Both the position numbers and the translations under genes were made by a program. This document shows positions 11,878 through 24,600 of a stretch of DNA of 64,000 nt, piece after piece. The stretch's first letter is position 1, and every line of letters starts with the position of its first letter. This DNA comes from Onthophagus taurus (lineage: Eukaryota; Arthropoda; Insecta; Coleoptera; Scarabaeidae): the NCBI RefSeq assembly GCF_036711975.1, contig NC_091966.1:4285501-4349500 (forward strand). The letters are read 5' to 3'. Under the pieces are notes generated by a model. The model ran no database searches. It saw only the letters and a program-made list of their open reading frames with translations, and was not told where the DNA came from.

Positions 11878-12411
11878 TATATCAGCATTCCAACTTGTTA
11901 TATGCAGTGACAAAAAAAAATCATTTCACTAAAGAGATAATTATCAAAATTCCAGTGTTAAGATTGCTGATTAACTAACTTTGGGTTTTCAAGCATATAA
12001 ATTTATATGTTTTTATACATACTTCTTGAAGTCGGGGTCATCAAACTAAGTTACGCTCTATATAAATATACAAATAAAAATTCTTTTAAAACCTTTAACC
12101 TACATCTCAAACTTCTTATTTACAAGAGGAAATAAGATTTTGTCGCCAATTCAGAAAACCAGTTAGTTAGACTAGACTATCCGGACACCTTCATACCTCT
12201 ACTTACCCATTTCGAGTCTCGTCAACAGTTCCAAACTCTCTATAAACTCTTAGTTGGCGCCACATCTCGTCTTAAGTCTATTTAAATCGGTACGAGACAT
12301 ATCGCCAGAGATCAAGTTAGGTTAATTGCGGAACAACGTGAAAGTTAACGGATGGTTAATTCGATTCGGAGCTCACATCAGTATATTAGTAAGCGATTTC
12401 GTATGTTTCAG
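11878..12411. other. Spacer upstream of the apterous-like LIM1 exon
   Basis: No repeat or gene is recognised. The last 150 bp become less AT-rich. ATCAGTATAT near 12376 resembles an arthropod initiator, so transcription could begin just upstream of the LIM1 exon. Alternatively TTTCAG at 12406-12411 is a splice acceptor joined to a distant non-coding exon. The sequence does not decide between them. Confidence 0.4.
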
Positions 12412-12454
12412 GTCAGTCGAGCGAGTACAAGACCATCAAAGTTAAAGAAAAAGG

Positions 12455-12696
12455 ATGCTGAAGGAACGGGAAAGTTTGGAAAGATCATCACCGTGCTCAT
12501 TGGGTAGTTCCGGATTGGATGTGGTTTCTTGCGCGGGATGTGGTGGACGAATCCACGATCGATATTATCTTTTAGCCGTGGATAGACAATGGCACGCACA
12601 CTGTTTGAAATGTTGCGAATGTAAATTACCTTTAGACACTGAATTGACGTGTTTTGCCCGGGATGGAAACATTTATTGCAAAGAAGATTATTATAG
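12455..12696 (+). CDS. ap: apterous-like exon 1: start and LIM1
   Basis: It encodes residues 1-80 plus two bases, from MLKERESLERSS through C-A-G-C-G-G to Y-C-K-E-D-Y-Y. The donor is AG|GTAAGT at 12697. The region 12412-12454 between the upstream acceptor and the ATG contains an in-frame stop, so it is 5' UTR in this reading. The N-terminal extension before LIM1 is short (25 residues) compared with Drosophila Apterous. Confidence 0.9.
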
Positions 12697-15600
12697 GTAA
12701 GTAGATTTTTTAAAAACATTTTAATCTGATTAGTTTCCTCGTAAAGCTATTGGTTTAAATAAGTGCATAATTTTACATTTTAATTTAAAATATGAAACTC
12801 GGCGAGTTCTTGACTTAAAAAAATTTTTTACAGTGTTTTTTTGGATTTAATGTTATTAATTTAGATTAATTAGTATAATATATAAACCACACCTTTTGCG
12901 ATTTATAATTTAATCAAGCAATTTCTCCTCGTTCCAATAATTAAACATTTGTGTAATCTAATCAACATTTCTATTAATGTATAAATGCATAGAATTAGTG
13001 AAAATTTAATTAATTGAAAGTTGTATATATATATCAGGTGAATATCATAAATATGATTAAATTATTCTAATACAATAACCGTGTGGTACAAACATTACAT
13101 AATGAAAATATTTCTTACTATTTTTTGTTATTTGGAATTGAGTTGAATCTAAGAGTGAGGTCTTAGTCTTCAAATTGTCACCTGGCTTTTGTTTGGATGA
13201 CCATCGTCTCAAACACAATAAAAAAAAGTTCCCAACGGCCCGTGGAATGTTAATTAATTTTTAAGGGAACGACCAAGAATGCACCCTCATTATCCCCGTC
13301 CGGTTACGCAATAGAAAGAACGGGAGCTGAGATATTCAGATCGTTTATCGACACAAAAAGCCGCGCTTCGAAAGCGAGAGCTTTTCGTAGATCGATGAAT
13401 GAGAAGGCGTTTGGGAGTTTCGCCGTCCGAGGAAATATTTACGAGATTCCTCCGACGTCCCCCCTTGCTTGCGCCTTCAGAATTGACCGCGACCGGAATT
13501 TTTGACGGCACCGCGGGCAAAAGACACGATCGACAGATATTTTTTTCGGGATCTTTTTAATTGGGTCGTCCCGGATGCATGGCCCCCGTATTCGCGAATT
13601 TGTTATCGAAAAAGCCGCTAATTGTTATTTATTTGTCCCGACCTAACTTCTGACGCCGATTTATTACCAAAAATAACCAAAAAAAAATTTTATTTATAAA
13701 CGATCAATGATATAAGAATAAAAATATTTACACCGAAAGCTTCGTTCCCTTCAAATATGCTCGTAATGACTCCCTTCGTCATGTCATAAAATTATAAAAC
13801 CCCCCATCATAACAACTTTAGACAGGTTGTCGATGATATCGCGACGTCAACAAACGGTTTATCGAAACATATCGAAAATTAGGACATGGAGGAAAAAGAT
13901 AACCTATCTAAGACACACGTTGGTTCCCATGATAAAAAAAATTGTCGATTTTGCGTTTAGTGAAGGGGTAAAGAAGACAGGAAGGAAGAAATAGCGCGTC
14001 GTCCTACTCGATCCTCGTAGAAAATCCTTCGACGTTATCTCACGCTCGATCTGCTGCCATCTCGCGACCAGCGCTTAATTGGTCGTGGTGAAGGACGCGT
14101 GGGCGACTGTGTGTGTGTGCAATTTGCGCTGTCTTTTGTTATGACACTGCATGGTTTTGATCGTGATAAACGTTATCGGTGTACTAAGATCAAGATGGTG
14201 TGCTGAATATATTAAAAAATTCGTTTATTACTTAATCAATCTGTTCATATCATTAAACATGTCTTGGAATTCCATCAAGTAAAGAGACTTTAAAAAATGT
14301 TGATTATTATCATAAGTTGGTTGAAACTTGGGAAACAAAACTTTAGGGAAAAAGTTTGGGTTGTGGTCAATTTCTCTTTTTACTATTAAGAACCTCCTTC
14401 CAGTTCTCTTCTTCTTTGTCCTGTTCCTTTGTTACCTTTACACTTTTTGCCAAACTCCTTCCTTCTCCTTCGTCTTCCCTGTCTGAGTCTCTTTCCAGTT
14501 TCACTCCGCTTTGTTCAACATTTTGCCTCTGTTTCGTTGTCGGGTACCTAGTTTCATGAAATTACTTAAAAATCATTTTGTTTAGCTATAGCTTGGGATA
14601 CAAAATTGTTATAGAAAATGTATGATCATAAGTGACAATGTGATAATCGAAAGAACCATGATAGTGGAAATTTTGCAAATTCACAAAATGAGGTATTTCC
14701 CCTGAAAGTTTACATAATTTTAATTATTGATTATGTCGTGCCAAAAGGATTTCTTGAAATGCATTTTGCTTATTGACCTAATAATTTCTGTCTTTACACA
14801 TTTCTGTCTCTTTCCACTCTGCTCAGTTTTCTCTAGTATCTTTTCTCTCTATCAAATCTCGTTCCTGTCTAACTTTCTGCTCAGTCTTTTTTTCTTGTCC
14901 AGCATTATTCTTCCCATTACAGTCTCTTCCCAACCTCACTTTCTATTGCACAGTATATTTTTTCCAGTATTGTGCTTCAGCCATCTTCTTCTATTACCAG
15001 CCTCCTGACAGTCTCACTCCTTTCTGCCTAATCCTTTTCAGACTCTGTCCAGCTTCCTAAATCTATTACTAGTTTCTTTTGAGTGTCCCTCCATTATGCC
15101 AGTATTTGTTCTCTTTCCAAGCTCTATTAAAAGTCTTTCTTCTATTTCCAATTTCGTTATTTTGCTGCCTTTACACCTTCTTTTCATTTTCATTCCTCTC
15201 TGCTCAGTTTTTTTCCTGACCAGCACTCTACCCTCATTTTTATATCTTTTCAGCTTCGTTCAATCTCTTTCGTCTATCACTAGTTTCCTTGCATTTCTCC
15301 TCTGCTCTATCTAATTTTTTCGTTGCTTTTACACATTTTTTTCTAGTCTCCTACATCTATATCAAGTCTCCTTCCTGTTCAACATTCTACTCACTCTTCT
15401 TTTTTCCTTGTTCTGCATTATTCTTCCCGTTACGGTCTCTTTCCAAAATAACTCTCCTTTGTATAGTATTCTTCTTTCTTTTCAGTATTTATTCAGCCTT
15501 CTTCTTCTATAACCAGCCTCTAGACAGTCGCCTTCCTCTCTGCACAATCCTTTTCATTTGATTCCAGTCTCCATTCCGTTCCCTATTTTTTGCCAAATAT

Positions 15601-18600
15601 AGTTTCTGCAACTTCATATTTAATTGTAGCAAATGAGCTATTTTCCCTGAAAATTTACATAATTTTAATTATTGGTTATGTCGTGCGAAAACGATTTTTG
15701 AAAATGCATTTGGCTTTATACTCTCTTTCCATTCTCCTTCTACTCCGTTCAGTTTTCTTTGTCCACTACCAGTGTCCTTCCAGTTCTTTTCTCTCTATCA
15801 AGTCTCCTTCTTGTCCAACTTTCTGCCCAGTTTTTTTTTCTTGTCCAGCATTATCCCATTACAGTCTCTTCCCAACCTCATTTTCTATTGCACAGTATTT
15901 TTTTTTTCCAGTATTGTGATTCAGCCATCTTCTTCTATTACCAGCCTCCTGTCAGTCCCATTCCTCTCTGCCTAGTCCTAGACTCTATCCAGCTTCCTAA
16001 ATCTATTACCAGTTTCTTTTCAGCGTCCCTCCATTATGGCTAGTATTTCTCCTCTTTCCAAGCTCTATGAAAACTCTTTCTTCTATTTCCAATTTCATTA
16101 TTTTGTTGTATTTACATCTTCTTTTCAGTTTCATGCTGCTCTGCTCAGTTTTTTTCCTGTTCAGAACTCTACCTTCGCCTTCATATCTTTGCAGCCATTT
16201 TCCTCTGCTCTATCAAATTTCTTCGTTGCTTTTACACATTTTTTCCAATCTCCTTCCTCTATATCAAGTCTCCTTCCAGTTCAACATTCTGCACACTCTT
16301 CTTTTTTCCTTGTGTAGCATTATTCTTCCCATTACGGTCTCTTTCCAACTTCAATCTCCTTTGCACAGTATTCTTTTTTCTTTCCAGTATTTATTCAGCC
16401 TTCTTCTTCTATAACCAGCCTCTTGATAGTCTTTCTCCTTTCTGCCAAGTCTTTTTCATTTGATTCCAGTCTCCATCCAGTTTCCTAGGTACTCGTCGAA
16501 AGCGGCTGGGTGGATTTTGTCGTGGTTTTAACCAAAATATTACAAATAATTGCGTTTGTCAGAGTTATGTTCTCTAAGTTTTTTAGAGCGAATTATAAAT
16601 TAAAAAGGAACATAAATAAACCATGCGGGGAGAGGAAGGTTTTGTCCAATCGGAAAATATGGTCCTGGTGTGTATTCCAGAAACAGAACGTCGCGCCTCT
16701 ATTTCTTTATGTAGATAAGATGTAGCAGCGACGTACTCTCTGGAACGCACCTTTTTATTTCGAAAAAGTAAATTTGCTCCTCTTTAAGAACACATCAAGC
16801 TACCACCTGTTCAAAATTGAAACCTCTTTCTTTTATTTCCAATCTCCTTCATAGCTTTCCAGTTTCTACCAGTCTCGTTCTTCCATTACCAGTGTCCTTC
16901 CAGTTCTCCTCATCTCTGTCTAATTACTTTCTTGCCTTTACATCCTCTTTCCTGCTTAGCATTCTGCTGGATCTTCTTCTCCCATGTCCAGTACCTTTCT
17001 TCCTGTTATTATCTCTTTCCCGCTTAACTCCCCCTTTTTTGCACAGTATCTTTTTTCCTAACAGTAATTATTAATCCTTTTTCTTCTACTATGGAACATA
17101 ATTACATGTTGAGTAACCAGCAACACGTATTAAAAGAGATTTAGGATTACAAATGCTCAATATTGTTAACATAGAACGCTTTCAAACTTTCTTTAAATGC
17201 ATATACAATTCTTTTTGCTAAGAGTGAATTCCAATTGTGACCATGGTCATCTTTAAGACGTTATCTTTGCTGCCACAAATATAGTATCTTGTAAAGGAAC
17301 ATTTTGTGCTCTCCATTGTATGCGATCTGGTGAGTTTTGAACATCAATTAGTGGATCATCTCGCTAGCTAAGATAAAAGTAGAGAATAAGGATATGAAAA
17401 GAAATACTCCATGGAAGACTAAATACAACCAATAGAACGCTAAAATCTGCGTAGAGTAGATTAGAATCTGCATAGAAAACTAGATATTGCTGATAGAAGA
17501 CCATATTCTGATGGCAAAAGACTACATCTGCTTGTGACCTACCCAGTCGGTGCTACTGGGTACTACTACTACTTGTAGTAGACTTGAATTGCTTGTATAA
17601 GACTAGATATCGCTTGCAGAAGATTTGATACAATTTTTCCGATGACAAATGACTTTAAATGAAGGATTAGGTGTAAATAAAAAGGCAGAAGCGGCTTGCA
17701 AAAGATTAGATATACTGCCAGAAAATCAGATGCTACTTGCAGAAGGCTAGATATTTATGCAGAAAACCATATGGTGCTAATACAGGATAAAACAATGCAA
17801 ACAGAATAATAATTATGAGAAAATCTAGTAGATTATCAAAATAATACATCATCCAGTCCATCTAATTCTAATTGTTATAATTCTATTAAAGATTCATTCT
17901 CTTTTATAGATAGGATTCATTGTGTTTCTAAATTATTGATTTTCCTTGCAAACTTAAGGGTATTTCAGTATATTTATAACAATATTTCAAATACTACTTT
18001 TGTCCACTCAAGTCTAATTTTTATTAATATATATTTTTTTTTTCTAGAATGTTTGCAGTTTCAAGATGTGGTAGATGTCACGCAGGGATATCAGCAAATG
18101 AACTAGTAATGAGAGCTCGTGATCTCGTCTACCATTTACATTGTTTCTCCTGTACATCATGCGGCGTGCCATTATCAAAAGGTGATCACTTCGGAATGAG
18201 AGAAGGTCTCGTTTATTGCAGGTACAAAAATTTTTCCTCTCTTAATCTAGATTCAAAGCCTATTCTTGTATGTCAGTAATTAAGACGTCTGTTTCGGTCT
18301 TAAACGGCGCGTTGCGATGATAATTCACCGCGGTACTAACGAGCAATTAATCCCGAGTCTTATTCAAATGCCTCCAGACTAACTCGGAATAATAATGGTT
18401 TTGCGTCGCGTGTCCAAAGAGCGTTTGTTATTTTTGAATTTGGCGCAACTAAAACGGCAGCTCTTTTTCTTAATTAAGGTTAATCCCTTTTCACGATTTC
18501 GATTCTAGGCCTCATTATGAACTGTTGGATTACTGCGATCCACCCGATCCGATGGATTTGGTTTACAGGGGTGGTGAATCCCCGGGTTACTATCCAGCTA

Positions 18601-21600
18601 CGCCTCCACATCATCATCAAAAGGGGCGACCTCGAAAACGAAAATTGGGTAGCGACGGAGAATCGACTTGTGGAGAAATGCCTGTTACTATGAGAATGTC
18701 TACTTTAGGTAAATATGCTTATTTTAGATCATTGTTTAGTATTTTTGATAAAAGAAAATAAAAAATTGTGCGGGTGTACTACCAGCCATTTTCAAGAGAC
18801 CCTCGAGATTCAAACACTTCGCGTACTACACACAGATTTAGGGGGGGATCTTCATCAGAGGGGGGAGAACACGGCAAACTCCGGACTTCTCAACGAGGGT
18901 ACTACACGGACGTGCTCGAGTGCTCCGTTTGTATGCGTGGGGAACTCACTGCTGGTCCCCCAAAAACCTCTTCTCCGAAAAGGGACCAAAGGGCACGAAG
19001 CAAAACCGCGAATTTCTCTCTCTCGGTTTTTGGTCCGGTTTCAGGTAAACCGATCTCGAGGTGCCATAGCGTCCTTACTATTGGCTACCGGGGCTTCTTT
19101 ATCCAATCCTCGATCGTTGGATACTTTTCATCTGTCAACGAAATCTACTCAGGTGGCCACCCGCGGATTAAAACAAAACCAAAAAATTAGAACAGGACCG
19201 TATTGGAAACGGCTTTAAATACTTCATTTTATTTTTAGTTTCGATCGGTGTATATGGTCAAGTGGGTAAGTTAAAAAATTCATGGTGGGCGTTGTAGCTT
19301 CGAGTGTTGGTTGAGCAAAAAAAACTTTCTTCTATTGTAATAGGGTAGAAATAAATACAAACGCGTTGACGAGAAGGCAGTAGTACCGGTAACGAGCAAA
19401 CAATATATTTGACAAGCAGGATTTAGATTTCGATTGTATCCCCCTCCTTCACTGTTGTTGTGAACCTTAGAACTTGAGCTTGTAGTGTTCGCTACTCTTT
19501 TGTCCGTGTCGTTTCTTTGTTTGGATATCGTTACTGCTGGATTTATCGTTATTTAGGGTTAGAAATGTTTCTATTTTTCTTACAGCTTTTTCAATTTTTT
19601 TTTAAGAAATTTTTGTAATTAAATAGTTTATACAGTATACATATATTTCCATAGAAATCAAGAAAGAAACCACCTCACTAAATTTAAATCACTAGATATA
19701 TTTAATTGTAAGATTTCTTTTCACTCTGCGGCGTCACCTCTACTAACAACAGGTTAATTCCTACTATATTTTTAGATTGGCAACAAAGCATAAGATACAG
19801 AATAACCTTAAAGGTCTGGATACCGTTATTGTTTTGTTGTCTTTCAGTTGGTCCAAAGGTTCAACTTCACAGCCGCGTCGAAAAATGAAATTACACTTCA
19901 TCATCCAAGTGCTCTGTGGAATTCTTCCGAATTCCTGCTTTGGAATTTTCTGGAAATGTGCAAGAAACTTTAACATAATGGCTCTTGGTAGTTTGTCAGA
20001 CTTATCATACTACTGTTATACTTGGTGGGACACTACACGAATCAAAATGACCTAAAACATCATTATGGAGTAAAACTCCAAAAATACTTGTATGCAGAGA
20101 GTAGGTATTTTATTGTTGGCTAGGTATGACAAATTTCGTTGTCTTCAACATTCTGTCAGAGTGCAAAATGATATTTCTTGTAGATGGTATTCACACTGAT
20201 CAAAAAATGTCACTTGAAAAAATAAGGTTAGTACGGACATAAGATAGATAACAAATTTCTGTTTGGTCAACATCATTTTCCAGCACAGCTTTAAACAAAC
20301 ACGGCTGTTTTCGATTGGTCGTCTCCGGCTAGCATTTTTTTAATGAAACGTCAAAAAATGTAAACTTAGAACGGACAGAAGATAGATAACAAACAAGAAT
20401 CCTCTACGTCATTTTCCAGCACAGCTTCAAACTAGCACGGCCGTTTTCGAAAACATCGGCTGCCCCCGGACTTTCTTCAGGATGCTATGAAAGTGGTAAA
20501 TCACCAAAAATATCATGGTTTAATCAGTTAATCAGTATTTCTAATCGGCCAACTGTATCAAATATTCTGCAAGCGATATCTAGTCTTATACAAGCAATTC
20601 AAGTCTACTGCAAATAGTAGTCAACCAGTAGGACCGACTGGGTACGTCACAATCAGTTGTTAGTCTTTTGCCATCAGAATCTGGTCTTCTGTCAGCAATA
20701 TCTAGTCTTCTACAAGCACATTCTAATCTACCATAGGCAGATTCTTGCGTTGTATTGGTAGTATTTAATCTTCATGAAGTATATCTAATTCTCTACCAGC
20801 AGTATTTCTTATTATATACTTATTCTCTACTTTCGTCTTGGCGAAATGATCTACATACAACAGATAGCACAAAATGTTCCTTTACAAGATACTATATTTG
20901 TGGCGGATAACGTCTTAGAAGTGACCATAATCACTCTCGGCATTCACTCTTAGCAAAAAGAATTGTGTGTTATCAAATGGTTCATTGCAAATTTCAGGAC
21001 AATTTTTGAAAGCGTTCTATATTAACAGTATTGAGAATTTGTAATCCTAAATCTCTTTTAATACGAGTTGCTGGTTACTCAACATGTAATTATGATCGAT
21101 AGTAGAAGAAAGAGGATTAATAATTACTGTTAAGAAAAAAGATAAAAAAAGGGGAGTTAAGCTGGAAAGAGATCGTTCGAGAAAAAAGGTGCTGGCCATG
21201 GAAGAAGAAAATCGGGCAGAATGCTAAGCAGGAAGGAGACTTGAAAGAGGATATAATTCAAGAAGGTAATTTGACAGAGATGAGGAGAAGTGAAAGAGCA
21301 CTAGTAATGGAAGAAAGAGGTTGAATAGCTTCAATACCTTGGAAAGCAATAAAAATTCTGGTCACAATGGAGGGACACTGAAAAATGATTAGTAGTAAAA
21401 ATAGGAAACTGAATGGAGACTGGAATCAAATGAAAAGGACTGTACAGAGAGGAAGGCGACTATCTAGAGGCTGGTAATAGAAGAAGAAAGCTGAATGAAT
21501 ACTGAGAAGAAAAATGAATACTGTACAAAGCCCGAATAAACCCGAATATTTCTAGCTCTTGGTCTAGTGTTAGTTCTAGTTTTACACTAGCACTATCACT

Positions 21601-24600
21601 TGAACTAACACAAGACCTAGAACTAGAATCATTCGGGTTTAGCTGCCTTGAGAGACGTGCGGCGAAATCCGAATATTTCTAGTTCTCGGTCTAGTATTAA
21701 TTCTAGTTTTAAGCTAGCACTATCACTAGAACTAACACAAGACCTATCACTAGAACTAACACAAGACCTACAACTAGAATCATTCGGGTTTAGCCGTCTT
21801 GAGAGACGTGCGGCTAAATCCAAATGTTTCTAGTTCTCGGTCTAGTGTTAGTTCTAGTTTTACACTAGCAGTAATACAAGATTTAGAACTAGAATCATTC
21901 GGGTTTAGCCGCACGTCTCTCAAGACGGTTTTATTCTCGGTATTAAGAACTCTTATTATTTTAGAAATTATTGTGCTTCCTTGTTGTGTCAAAAAAAAAA
22001 CACTCATATTGAATTGTTGAGTAGCCTTGATTATTGGCATTAATTTCCGAATGAGTATAATTATTATGACAGTAACCTTTTCCTTTTCAAATGTAAGTGT
22101 TTTTTAAACACTCAATGCTTTCTCTCGAGTATTCAGACCTTGCATATCAATAAAACAACAACACTAATAAATAATTGTCAAGCAAGGTATCATAAGCTGT
22201 TCAAAAATTTTGAAAACGAAAGATCTTTGTAAGGAAAAGAAACTGTTACGCCTAAGAGGTTATTGGAAATAGACAAAACATCAAAAAAGGAATCATCGAT
22301 AACACCTACAAATAAGAAAGTTAAATGGGAATGTGAACGATGTCTGAATTAATACTGAGATTTTAGATAATGTAATTGCACTAATTAATATCATATGGAT
22401 GTTGGATGTTACAATGAAGGGCACTTATTTTTAATTTCACAAAACGCTACCATCTATCGGTGAATAACAGAAATTTAACATAGCGCCATCTAATGCTGCA
22501 TTGTGTAAGGACCAATATCTATCAAGATTACTTCCCCTTTCAAACTCATACTAACCATCAAGAAAAATTGAAATAAACTAAGACTCATGGAAGATAAACA
22601 TCATAATAGTCGTTGATATCTTCCATGAACTCTTTTAAACTCTATACATACTACTTCAAAGGAGATGATGCATTCTTGACTATTAATCCAATGCCTAGAT
22701 GCTGTGCTAAATTAATTTGAATTTAAAACAAACCAACTTTGTGTATTCTTAAATTGTATTCTTAGTTTGACATGCAATGCAAAAATACTTGCTGTATGCA
22801 TCAGCTGATGTGACTAATGTTACTCAATTGTCCTCATGCGCAATCTTAACGAACAAAATCCTTTCAGACTATGATTTAAACTTCTACAAGATGTGATGTG
22901 ACTTCTCCGTTTTCTTATTTTCACCTTGTCATAATCTCCAGGATATAGTTGTAAACTTAGTAACTCGCTTTTAGTATTCTGTCTATTGTGTTCCCTAAAT
23001 TAATTGAGCCCATATTCCCGAGTCGCATATTCCTTCTTGCACACGTTTGGATATTCTTTATAGGATTCGTCGTAGAACCTCTCTCTCAAAAGCATTGATG
23101 ATTTTTCCGGATGTTTGCAATGAGGTCCACATTTCACTGCCGTAGTCTAGGTCTGATTTTAGTCTTGGAGATTCCTAGCTTCATCTCTTTGTGGATATCT
23201 TTACATTTGATGATTGGAAGTATCCAGTAGTGTCATGTCAATCAAACCACATCCGGAGATAAACTCTATGTTTTATTCTTTATCATAATACATCTCGTAA
23301 TTTCGTAGATTTCATTTCGTTCCCATACAAGTTGGTTTCCAGATATATGGAATAGAGAATCCAGATATCCACCACGACAATTGCACCATGACTTTCGTCT
23401 TGTCGTCGCTGATGTGTAACTTCCTTGGTGACCTGGTATGATCTTGCCATTATGTACTCGGCGTAGATCACTATCTGCGACGCCTTAAGCAGTAGTGTAC
23501 CTTTTGATATCAACTGGGAATTTTCTTATGACGTACTTCAAAGTCTGACTAAAAGTGTAGCTGGAAGGCCACTTCTCTCTACTTCAGGCTGGAGACCGTT
23601 TGGTGTCAACTCTTGCTTTTTTGGTTCTTTCACTTCCTCTACAGTTGGTAGATACATTGTGCTTTAACCGTCGGCGAGCGCCTCGTCCGGGTTGGGTTGG
23701 GTTGTTGGGGCGCAACTAAAGCTGTTTTTATTGCCCTTTTAAGTTGCATCGAATTTCAGTCCTTTTGCACATTTTGTACAATATATGCAGTCAAGTATTG
23801 ATCTCTATAAATTACTACTCCTACTCCCTACATAACCCAAGTCTCCCCAATTTATCAAAACTCTACCAACCCAACTCTCCTCAATACATCACAACCCAAC
23901 TCATCTTAAGTCTAGCAACCCAACTCTCCACAACTTATAACCTTACTTCCTACAGAACCCAACTCATCAAATCTCTAACAATCCAACTTTCCTCAACATA
24001 TCACAACCCAACTCATATTAAGTGTACAAATCCAACTCTCTACAACTCATCATAACTCTACCAACCCAACTCTCCTCACAACATCACAACCCAACTTTTC
24101 CAAACACCTCCCAATTCATCTTAAGTCTAGCAAACCAACTCTCCCCAACTCATCAAAGCTCTAGCAACCCAACTCATCTTAAGTCTAGCAACCCAACTCA
24201 TCCAAACTTATCATAACTCTATCAACCCAACTCTCCGCAAGTCATCATAACGTTTAGCACCTTACTTGACGCAACCTTTTAAGGAACTACTTTGCGAATC
24301 ACTGTCATAATACAATATATAACGAGATCCATTGTGAGAAAGCTGCGAGGAAAAATGTGGCTAACATATTTCTGAACGGATGATTAAAATGAAACAGTTA
24401 ATGAGCAATGTTGATGTTCTGGCGATTATTACCATACAAACCTGAGTTATTTAAAACTTTCCAACCCACAAATCAAGAAATTCAACGTTAATAATTGTAT
24501 AATATTAATTTAATTTTTAATTTTCCAGAAATGTTACAACAAGGCGACCTTTCCTCCTCAATGGAATCGCTAGCATACGATTCTTCAGTGACATCACCAG

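Noticed and set aside
12408..12719. 103-codon minus-strand frame
   Set aside because: Antisense of the apterous-like LIM1 exon, whose zinc ligands are unambiguous.
14356..17074. Many 60-115-codon Ser/Phe/Leu-rich frames
   Set aside because: All lie in one pyrimidine-rich tract, overlap in several frames and have no recognisable family.
23690..23720. Interstitial telomeric repeat (GGGTTGGGTTGGG)
   Set aside because: It does not match insect TTAGG or beetle TCAGG telomere repeats; it belongs with the CAACCCAAC motif group.
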